Positions 13,201-25,200 of a stretch of DNA of 64,000 nucleotides are shown in pieces (within the stretch, counting starts at the first letter, position 1; the number at the start of each line of letters is the position of its first letter). This DNA is from Neckera pumila (lineage: Eukaryota > Streptophyta > Bryopsida > Hypnales > Neckeraceae). The stretch covers positions 34,485,282 to 34,549,281 of the forward strand of contig OZ018409.1 of the NCBI GenBank assembly GCA_963969595.1. The letters are read 5' to 3'. The translations under genes and the position numbers were made by a program. Below the pieces are notes generated by a model. The model was not told the DNA's origin. It made no database searches and worked only from the letters and a program-made list of their open reading frames with translations.

Positions 13201-16200
13201 ACATAATACATGATGAAACACCACACCCTTATTTATAGTGTACTTTGTAAGTTGAAAAGGTTTTTGAATATATTGATAATTATTTTGTTTTAAAATAAAA
13301 TACATGAAATAAAATTTCATGAACTTTGTAAAATTTAAAATTTATTTTGGAATTTCTCTATATAACTTATTAATCAAAATCTACCATTTTCAATATGATT
13401 TATCTATTGGATTATTAATACATTGTGTTATTGATGTATTATATGAATATATAATTTAGGTTGAAGGTATTTGATCAACTTTGTTTTTCATTTTCAACAA
13501 CATTAATTCCTCTTCAAGAATCTAAATGAAATTGCAATAAAAACTACAGGTGAATGAAGTTAAAATAGTTGAGTAGTAATTAATTACAGCAAAATTTAAT
13601 TATTATTTTTATTGTAAGAATCTTGGATTTTAAATCTTTATTATTTATTATAATTCTTCAAAAAAATATACATACATTGATGTGATTATCTATATGGACA
13701 TATATATGTGTACATGTATAAAAATCCATATAGATTTTGCGTACTTTACAATCTTAATTTAACTTGTGCTATTTAGTAATATAAATTTTATTTTTGAAGT
13801 GCTAATGCAATGCTTGACAACAAGTTTGGATAGTTCATACTTGAAACACTTTTGAAACATCTCTTAAATTGAATGTGTAATGAGATTTTGTTGGTGTTGG
13901 AAGTAATTCTTGACTTATTCGAGTATATGTCTCAATGCTGCAATCAACTATTGGCTTAACCATTGATTTACATTCTTGAGGAAATGTTGAAAGAAACCCT
14001 CCAAGAATGCCACTAAATATCATCCGCAAACTTCCATCAGTTGGAGGTTGTACACAAATCATTGCAAAGTGTCGAAAAAATCTTGGTGTCACCTAAAAGG
14101 TGATAGACTAGTAAATTTAAATATTTTTAAATATTTTTAATTTAATACCAAAATAATAAATTTTGAAGATGTAACCTTAGTTATAAGTTGATAATTGTCG
14201 CAAGATTGAATCATAAGATTCAAGTGTGACATACATTCATGCAAACTTCCATACAAGGCTCCATGGATGCTTTAAAAAGGCTCTACTGTAGATTATATTC
14301 AAAAAAGCATAATAATAAAAGAATGTTTTGTTGTTCAATTTGAATATTATTTCTTTAATTATTTTCTTACCACATTGACACGCACGGTTCAAGAGTGATA
14401 TACATACATGCATGCATGCACACTTTCATATAGAAACAGATAATGTATTAATTACATATACAAATTTAATACTATTAGAAAAAATAAAACACTAGTTGTA
14501 TTGAATTATATAAACAAGTTTGATAGATAGCCCACAAAATTGATTTTTTTTCTCTAAAATGCCATTCTAGTGCATTAATTATAGGACCACAAATGCTCTA
14601 AAATCTACACTTAAAAAAACATATGAATAAATTAATTAATTTTGCATGGAATAATATTAAAAGTTTAATTTTATGAAAATAATTGTTAAAAAGCTTTTAA
14701 AAATTCTAACCAATTCCATGTTTTAATTTTGTATCACTTTAATAAATTCTAATGGATATATACTTATAAATATCAACTATCTTCTAGTTATTGCCTGAGT
14801 TTAGCCAACTTCAGAGAAGAAGATAAATATTTTGTACAATTTAAGATTTTTCATGCGTACAAAATGAAAATTTTGAGTTCTTCATATTTCAACAGGTGAT
14901 TAGAATTTTTCATAAGAAAATTGTGAATAAAACAGGACAAAGTATGAGTATTTTCTAAACGTTGGAAAGTTTACTACTTAAAAAAGTATTGTTTAGTGTT
15001 CCATTATTAAATCTTATGCTTTCTTTCACAAATCAATTGAAATAATAATTTCTCTCTATTGTAGAAATGTTCAAATGCTAAAGATAAAAAATTTATTTTT
15101 AATGAATTTTTGAGAATAAATCTTCAAAGTCTATATTTAAAAATCTATAAATAATTTTAGAATTTTGACCATATAGATACTTTGTATTGTCAACTTCAAA
15201 AAAGTTGTAAAATTCATATATTTGAGAATATATTTCTATTTTGTCCCAAATTTGAGGGTCTTTGGGAATTAAAATATAATTTTAATCATTTATAAAAAAG
15301 TTGAGATCCTAAAATTAAAATTGCATTTTTGTTAAAATTGTTCAAAATTGATTTGAAACAGATTTACATCTATTTTAATAACTTGACAATATAGATAATT
15401 TCTAATCTCTATGTTTAGCATTAAACTTTGCAAACAATTATCTAGAAGATTGAAATGAATACTTTATGACAAATCTTAGTTTTGTACCATATCCTTAGAC
15501 ACTTAGGGTCTAAATTTTGTGTATTTCACAATACATTTTTTTATTTCTTTTATAAAATTTTATAACTCATGCAACTGAAATGAATAATGTAAGGTTTACA
15601 TTTTGTAATATAATATATTTCTATTATTTATGAAATGTACTATCTCAATGGATGTTTATTTAGAACCATATGCATTATAATAAATTAGTTACCATAGTAT
15701 TCAAACAACTTATGCACCTCATTACGCCCTCCTCCAGGTGGAGCACATGCGGTTACAATAGTCATATCATCTATATCTTTCCAATATAAAAGTTGCCGAT
15801 CATAAAAGCCTCTAAAGTCCAAAAACTGTCTAAGCAACTCAACAGGAGGTTGAGCAAAATATTTTTCTCTTAATGGCATATTTACATCATCAACAAAACA
15901 ACATATTTTTTTTCCAACGGGAGCGCCAAACCGAGTTCTTTGTTTCTTTTCTAATTTCACTTCAATAGATTCCTATTTTATTAGTTAAATATTTCAAATC
16001 AAAATTACATTTCAAATATAAAGTATTTTCATTTTTCAGATTTCATCTTACTTAATTAAATATTTTATACATATTGATGCACTATGAATTATAAAATCTT
16101 TTATGTGAAGTGCATTTGCAAATCTACTTTTGTATATATTTTATCTAAAAGTATTGAATCCATTTAACTCCTAAAGGCCTAAATAGAATTTTATGGTTGA

Positions 16201-19200
16201 TGATCATCTTCAAGCAATATTTTTGGATAAAAATGTTTTTAATATAAATGTGTTTTAATGGTTTTTAACCCCTAAAGGACCAAACACCATTTTTTGACAA
16301 TATAGCAATTTGAGGCAGCTCACTACAAACAAAGTTTCTATTTATTTTCCTTGAAATTTTCATATAAGATGTGTCCAAGGAGTAGCTTAAGGCCCAATAA
16401 TTTTCATAACTTTTGATTACATGGTTAAAAAGTTATTGCTTGATGTGTTGTTGCTTTATTTTCATTGGTCGGCGAGCAGCCCGGGCGGCTCAAATATCTT
16501 CTTTAAATATCACTTTTAAAAAAAATTAAAATTTGAAATTGGTTCTTTAGATTTATATATATTTATGTGAAGCTTTGAATCATTCTGTTTTTATTAATGA
16601 GAAGAAAGTTATGAGGATTCTTACTTTGAGGATAGGTATAGAAACTCTACTCTAGGATAAAGTTTGAAGTCCTTTATTTAACTCAATTTCTAATATTTTT
16701 TGAAATAATGTAAAAACATCAGGTGTAGATTATTTATTACAACCATTGGATTTGACATTTTTCAATTCCATAATTAAATTCTTAACAATTTAGTACTTTG
16801 AATCATTTTCTACTTCTTTCTTCTTATTGTTTTTTCCCTATATGTTGTGCAATTCTAAATGATCTGAAATTTTTCAAGCATGTAGACAACTTGACATGAA
16901 GAATGCTTCCAAAGAGTAACCACCATTTTGGACATTTTTGATACAAATGTGACCTTATGAAGTGCAGCTGCCTAGATTTTTGCAAAGACAAAAAATGGAT
17001 TTTTGTGAACTCAAACGCTATCATCTTGCAATCTACACAGCGGAAATTTCTAAATTTTTTCTACATCTTCTTAAACTAGTTTACTACAAGATGTGTTGAC
17101 AAATTAATCAAGAAAAAATTTTGATTTCATTTCTAAGAAAATATAAAATAGAAGGAGGTATTAGATGCACGTAAAACATAAACACAAATAACTTTTACTA
17201 GAAATTGAATTTTTAAAACTCCAATGGTGAGAGTATTCTATTAGAAAATTCATATTTGTTTAAGAAAAATTATTTGAAAATTTTCAAAATTGAATGCAAA
17301 AGATGACTTTTTATGTTTTTGCTACCTTCATAGCCTACAAAATAAAAAATTTCATAATTTTCACATCATTACATGGAATTCAATGGTTCAAATGTTTTGG
17401 CATAGGTATCAAAATATGCAATCCGAAAATAATAGTTTTATTTTTTAATATATTTTTTACTACATGGAATCAAAAAGGCCCTTCTAACTTTTATAATATT
17501 TATAGAAATGGCATGAAACTAATCTTCACACATTGAATAGGATGATGAGCATCTGTTTAAAAATTTCATGCAAAAATTCTAATTACAAAGTCAACACACC
17601 CTACCCAAGTTCTTAAGAAGCCCAAAGTAGACTCTTTATAGTCCTTTAGGGAATAATGAAGATCACTAAAGTCAAGTGTAAGTTTGAAAATTTTATACTA
17701 AGTATTTAATATGATCCTAGTGTTAAGAACTAGGTGTGAAAGAAAAATAAATGCAAATTCTTAGTTAATTTTTTCTTACCAAATTATATAATATATAATC
17801 TAAGCAAATTATACGCTAGTGGAAAGAAGATCTTAGGACCCTAAGCAATTGTTCTAAGATTAGATGCCAAAACCTTTATGGGGACTATGCTTCGGAGTCT
17901 TTGCTTAGTGGCCCAAACCCTTTTTGTTTCAAGGAGAAAAATATCAATTCCAATAAGAATAAACTTCTAATATAAATTTAGAACTAAATCCTTGAATTCT
18001 TACATTTTTAAATCTTTCAATTTACTTATGTAGATCCATATTTTTTAATTGGATTTTGGACAATTTATGAAGTTGCTTTGTAAGAGCTTATGCAACAGAA
18101 CAAACTTCACAAAATCCGTAAAATATGTATTTTAGATAAGAAATTTATATTCTATCCAAGATACTTGGTCCTTCAAGGATTAATATTTAGCTTTTAATTT
18201 CAATTCTATTAAATCTATTTAGAACTTGTATAAATTACTGTATTAATTCCACATATAAAAATTCAAAAAATATTGATTACTATTTATACTTTAAGCTAGT
18301 AATATATTGATATCAATGTATAATGATTGTTGGTATATTTTTCTCATATCTAATACTAAAATAAAATATAAAAGGATTGAATTCCTACTTTGATATTAAA
18401 AATATAAAGACTACTAAGTTGTAAAATAAGAAATTAATATTGACAATCAAAATGAGTGATTATAATTTGATTTCTTCTAATGGATGGTTAATCATACACA
18501 ATGTTGATTTTATACATTTTCATTTTGGAGGGTTAAAGAGTGTCAAAAAGATCTTGCATTTTGAATCTTGAAAGTTTTGAAAACAAGTTTCAATACCTTA
18601 AAATCCATGTTATTTTGTCTTTCTGAATGAAATTTTTTTCTTATTATTTAAAAAGTAACCAAACTTTAAGCGAAGGTGAAATGTTTGAAGTTATATATTG
18701 TTTTTAAAATAAACACAATTTGTAGCTGCATATAAAAATATAGGAAAACAGATAGAAAACACTACTTGTAGATTGGTTTCAATGAATTTTCTTCTGAGAT
18801 TCAAATTATTCAATGCCAATCATATTCAACACTGATGTACACAAAAAAAATGAATAATCTTTAGAAGGATTAATAACTTAGAAGTTGCTTTCCTTACCCC
18901 TAAAGTCCTAAAGCCATTTTTGTGTAAAAAAATCACTCAGAACTGCCCCTTTTGCTGCGACCACCCAAGGACCCCAAAAAATCCCATTTCTTTGGAATCT
19001 AACCATAGGATCTTATACTTCACTTGCTTGAGACCATGTGGTAAAAATTACATGAAATTTGACCTTAGAGATTGAAAGATATTAGCATTCAAAGTTGAAA
19101 AAGAAATTTTTCCTGAACACTGGCCGGCAATTTCAGATGACTTTGACTGCCATTTGTGGACATCTTTTATACTATAGACTTTAAATTTTAAAAAATTTAT

Positions 19201-22200
19201 ATTGAAGATTTGAATTGAAAGTCTAGGAAAAAAAATTCAAAAAACACACACTTGATTTTCATTCTTTAATAAATTGTTTAGCAGAAGTAGGTCCTAGATT
19301 GAAAGAAAAATTGTATCATTAATAAGATGGGATTGAAACACAATAATCCTAATGATGAGATTGTTTTAGAAAGCAAATACAACCATGTCAAACAATTCTT
19401 TTTGAAAAATTGCAAAAATTGCATTCATAAATGAATCCTATTAGTTATTTTTTCAAGAATATGCTCTAGTTGCCCAAGAAACAAGATTGTCCATATCATT
19501 TTCATTATTAGTCCAAATAGAATGAATCAAAGCTTTTTATGTAGACAAAAACATAATATTTTAGGAATTTAAAAAAAAAAAAGTATTTTGACTTTTTGCA
19601 GTTTTTTTTTGTGCTGCCTGCCATGTTCAATTCTAGGCTTTTTATAGTATATCTTTTGCTCCCAGTCACCAATTGAAATAAAAATTATTTTCCCACATAG
19701 CTAATCAATTTTTCTGTCTTATGAAAAAGTTTTAAGAAGTTTCTTAAAAAATTGAAGTCACAGAAACTTGCCCAAAATCCAAGTTATTCCTCAAGAGGAC
19801 AATGATTGGGACTTTAGTAGTTAACAAAGTCAAAAGTTAAAACATCAATGGCCCAAAATCTTTTATTTAAATCCATATAAATTTAATATGTTTCATGAGG
19901 AGAAGAATGGGGCCTCTAAAAGACCTCTTCATCCAAAATTAGCTTCTGAATAAATATCTATATCTATATATTAATATATCTATATCTATATATCTACATA
20001 TTTCTATCTAATATATCTATATTTATATATCTATATATCTATATATTTATATTTATATATCTATATATCTATATTTATATATCTATATATCTATATTTAT
20101 ATATCTATATGTATCTTTGCAAAAAAAAACTGAAAGTTTTTTAAAAACACATTCCAACATGGCCAACAATTGTCCACATTGAACTGCAAATCTTTTTTGA
20201 AAAATCCAATTTTCAAAGGGATAAAGGTACTAGAAGCCCTATTCTTTTCCAAAATGATTGACCTATAAACGTGCAATAAAACAAAGATACGATCAAATGA
20301 TAAAGAATTGTTAGAAAGATGAAGTGTTTTTTAGAAGGTCGTATAGGAATATGCTAAGTTTATAAAAAATTATATGTAAGGACTTATTGAAGAAAATTTG
20401 TAAAAATTATAGAAATAAAGAAAAATGACAAAGGGCAATTGGGCTCTACAGAATATTGACTTCTATAATATAATTTAGGTGCATGTTTAATTTGCATTAA
20501 TCATGAGGGGAGATTGGAAGGCATTGGAGGGCCGTTTCAGGCCCGTTCCCCAATCTGGCTAGATTTGTAAACAATCGTACGGGCTGTCAAAATTTATTTA
20601 AAATAAAAAATAAAAAATAAAAAAATAAAAAACATTCTCCCAAATATTACTTTAGGCCAATATTTTTTTTTTTTTGAAAATGATGTGGCACTCTCTCGAC
20701 TACATTAGCCAACAGCTTTTCTGCATTCTCGCAATCTGAAAACGCTATGGGAACGCAGGATAACTTGCAATCTCTGGGAGGCCTCAAATCTCTTCTAATG
20801 ATTGGACCAATATATCTATATAGTATCAATAGTCTACATAATAAAATCCATCTCATTTCTTAGCAAAGTGTAATCTACTGAACACTACTATTTAATTGGT
20901 TTGAAATATTTAGTTAAAGAAACAAAACAAAAAGTGTATCTGATTTTTCAAGTCTTTAAAAAATAAATCAAAATTTTTAAGATCAAAGTGAAATATAAAA
21001 GTGCACAAAATACCAAATTACAAAAATATTTTAATTGATGAAACACATCTTTTTGATTTGAAAACCATACATTTAAAAATTTTGAAAAGTATTTTAGTTG
21101 GTATCAATGATTCTTTTGAATTTGGTATTTGTAATGCATTGGAATAAAAAAAAAATTAATTAATTTTTCTCATGAAAAGCACATAGAGATCTTTTCATTT
21201 AAAACTTGAATGCAATTATACAGTTATGTATCTTAGATACATCCAACTCATAAATGTTTCATCTCAAACTCAATTTTCATTTGGTGAGAATTTTCAAAGT
21301 GATTAGAAGAATGCAAAATAGTACAATTAACCAAAAAGGTTGGTGCAGTACCAGTATAACGTGTAAATTAATGCTTTTAAACTACCAGTACATGACCAAA
21401 AAATCTATGCTCCCAAAATATCCTATGATTTCACAAGAATATTTTGAATACAATAAATTCAACTATAATTTTGACAATTGTTTTCAAATGAATGTATCTT
21501 ATTTAGGCATAAATTTAAAAAAAGTATTAAAAACAACAGTTAAAAATAAAACAACAAGCTCAATAAGGTGTTTACTAAGATTTATATATCTAAACAAATT
21601 GATGTAGAGATGCACACTTGAAAAATAATGTAGAACTATAAACATAATTACAAAATGTTATGATGTAGCTTACTAACTAATATGTGAGGGTCGTTGCAAG
21701 AAACACTTGTCTTTTCTTTTGTCCCCTTGACTTTAGACACGTAGTTTATGGGTCATATTTTTGCGTCATATATTAATTTTCTATGATATTTGAAATGAAG
21801 GTTCATGTGGTAGTTTTAGACATTAGATAATTTTTTCCTATTTTTAGAAGTAATTTATTATTCTAAAACTATCCCCAATTGGATGTTTATCTAGGCCAAT
21901 TGGGAGAAATTTAGTAATATTTTTGACCCTAAAATAAAAATTTGAAGGTGAAAATTGGAATATACGGAGATCTACTAAATTTACACAAGTCCATGAGAGA
22001 TTTCTAAAACTTAGTAAAATTCCACCTTCCACATGTACTCACATGCACTACCTTTACACATATACAAAGAATACAGTTTTTTTTTCAAAAATAAAAATAG
22101 TTGAAAAGAAGAATCTTCAAATTAGGAAAAATGTATTTTATTTGAATTCTTTTACTATTTTCTAAAAATCAAATCCAAAGTGTCTAATTTCTTGCATTTT

Positions 22201-25200
22201 CTATCACTTTTTGAATGTTCATAAATGTTTAAGATAAAATTTTCTAGGTCTAAATTTTCCACACATACTTATTTGGATTTTTTACAAATTACCCATATTT
22301 ATTTTATCTATAAAAAAATTATTCCAAAAGTTAAAAAAACAATGCACGCATGACATTGTTAACCCCAAAAGGACCAAGGCCTTTTTTCTGCCAAAAAACT
22401 TTCAAAACTGCCATTTCTAGAGCAAAATTTGAAAAATATCTTTTTTGCACATCTAACCGTAGGATCTCATACCTAACTATTATGAGAATGTGCGGAAAAA
22501 ATTTCCAAATTTTTGACCACATAAATTGCATATATTTGCATTTGAAGTGAAAAAAACAAGTTTTTAAGCACATTGTGGGGCTAGATTTCTTGACTTTGAA
22601 TATTTTTAACTTAAACTTTTTGCACTACAAAGTTTTGAGCTTTATTTATTTATAGTGGAGAATTGAGTTGAGAATCTAGGAAAAAGAACAAAACTCAAAA
22701 AAACTTAATTTTCATTCTTAAAAAAATTGTTATGTAGAAGTAGGCACAAAGAAGAAGGAAAATATTAATATCTTTTAGATGGAATTAAAAATGCACTAGT
22801 TCCAGTGGCAAGATTATTCTCTCAAGAAAACCAAACCAAGTGGAACTTCTTTTTTTGAAAAATTGCAAAACTTGCATTCCAAAATGAATCCTACAAGTCA
22901 TTTTTTTTTTAAACGAATAATGCTGTAATTGCCCAAAAAACAAGATTGTCCATAACTTTTCTAAAAAATCCAAATGAAATGAATCAAAGCTTTACAAAAT
23001 ATATATATATATAATCTATAAGGAAAAATATTTATAAAAAAAAAAAAAAAAAATTGTAAATTTTTTTTGCCGCCTCCTCTCCTTTATTTTGAGCTTATTT
23101 GGGCATAACTTTTGTTCTCAGGCATTGATTGAAAAAAATTTATATTCCCACAAAGCTTATCAGTTTTTCTATCTTAAAAAAAGTTTCAGAAAATCACGAC
23201 AAAAATTCAGCCTATAGGTACTGCCCAAAATCCCATTTGTCCCCCGAAGGGACAATGGTCCTTCAGGAGTTAAATAGGACATTTGGTCTCCAAAGCATTG
23301 TAGAGGACTGAAGAATACTAGTTTAAAAGTAAGAAATTATCCTCAATGTGAATCCAAAGAGGATTGTTCAAGTGTTCAACTCATGATATTATTATTTTTT
23401 AGAAATCTAAATCCTTCAAACCGAAGGGAGCAAAGGGTATTAGTGCATAATTGTATGTATCACAATTACATCCTATATTCAAAGTCCTCAATTTTAATTT
23501 TACTACTTAAATTATTTTAGAGAATCCTACCTTTGAACTTAATTATACTTCTAAGACTAATGCTCAATGACCTTTGAGTGCATTGATCATTTATTAGCCC
23601 CTAAAGTCCCATTGTTCCCTCAAGGGACAAAATAGATTTTGGGCAGGCTCCTACGGTCTCAATACTTGTTGTAATTTTTTAAGTTTTAAAAAAAAATAGA
23701 GAATCACATTAGCTTTCTGAAGATGTTAATTTTATTTCAATCAATGCCTATTAGTAAAAGTTATGGCAGAAAAACTCGAAATTTTAGTTCAGCGAGCAAA
23801 AAAAAATCCTTGCAAAAACTTTAAATCTAAAAAGTTTAAAAAAAATTTCATTTAATTTTTATTTTCATCTAAACTAGTGTGCCTTGTGTCGTTGCCACAA
23901 CTAAAATCAAAGCAAAAGTAATTTTCTAACTCTCGGTTCCACTCCCAGTTCCACTCCTAGAAGCAAGAATGCCACCAAAATCAAAGCAAAAGTAATTTTC
24001 TAACTCCCGGTTCCACTCCCAGATCCACTCCCAAAAGCAAGAACGCCACCAAAATCAAAATAAAAGCAATTTTCTAACTCTCGGTTCCACTCCCAGTAGC
24101 AAGAACGCCACCAAAATCAAAGTAAAAGTAATTTTCTAATTTTTTAATCAATAAATACTTTGAAATTCAATAACTTTTGTACCAATGCTCCAAACGCCAT
24201 GAAACCAAGCCGGTGCACCCCTCCTCGGCGAGAGCTTTCCGACGGTACCAAGCTCGCGGCCAGGGGACGCACGATAAGGAAGTTGTCCACGCTACAAACA
24301 AAACAAAACAAAACAAAACAAACAAGCAAACAAACAAACAAACAAACAAACAAACAAACAGCCTCATTTAAGGTATTGATTCCATTTGGATTTGTTATGC
24401 AAAAGTTATGGACAATCTTAGTTTTTGGACAATTAGAGCGTCTTTTTGAAAAAATAACTTGTAGGATTCATTTTTGAACTCAATCTTGACAATTTAAGAA
24501 AAAAGAAAATGTTCACAAGGTTAAGCTTTCTTGCTAGAACAATTTCACCATTGAGATTAGTATATTTCAATCCTATCTTAGAGCTATTAATGATTTAATT
24601 TTTCCTTCAATCTTGAACCTACTTCTATTTAACAATTTTTTAATGAATGAAAACTAAATGTTTCTTATTTGAATTTTTTTTTATACATTCTCAACTCAAT
24701 TTTTCATCATATAAAATTAGAAATCCAAAATCATTAGAGAAAAAAAAATTAAGTTAACCCCTAAAGGACCAACATGCGTTTTTTGGCAACATAGAAATTT
24801 TGGGCAGGTATGTGTGATTGGAGATTTGTATATTTTGGGCTGAAATTTTTATAGAAGATAGGGACAAGGAATATCTTTCATATGCACCAAATTTCATGAC
24901 ATTTAGAAATACAAGTCAAAAGTTATGGCCTAATAAGTTAATTTTTTTTGTAATCAGTCAGTTCGGGTAGATAAAAAAAAAAAACTTTTTTCAAAAATAA
25001 AAATTTGAAATTGGTTTATTAGATTATTATATACGTGGAAAGCTTTGAATCATTCCATTTGGATCAATGAGTCAAACATTATAAGGATTTTTAGTTTGTG
25101 GGCAATTTTGGATTGTCTACTCTAAAATAAACTTTGAAGCCGTTTGTTTCACTCAATTTTTAATAATTTTCAAAAAAATAGAATTGCAGGATGTAGGTTG

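Larger units (their letters stand above)
1872..13840 (-). other. Intron 26 (12 kb)
   Basis: The largest intron in the window. It contains a CACTA-like foldback (2661-2857), a less AT-rich stretch (about 3100-10600) with duplicated segments and open-frame remnants, a CATTAG-end MITE (6079-6307), a dispersed repeat (6870-7490) and a diverged direct repeat (11114-11990). The remainder, 1872-2660 and 12000-13840, is plain AT-rich sequence in which I see nothing. Confidence 0.85.

Noticed and set aside
15685..15717. Continuation of exon 25 as HKLFEYYGN
   Set aside because: Family alignment joins GGGRNE directly to VTPRFFRHF; the continuation is intron reading past the GTGCAT donor.
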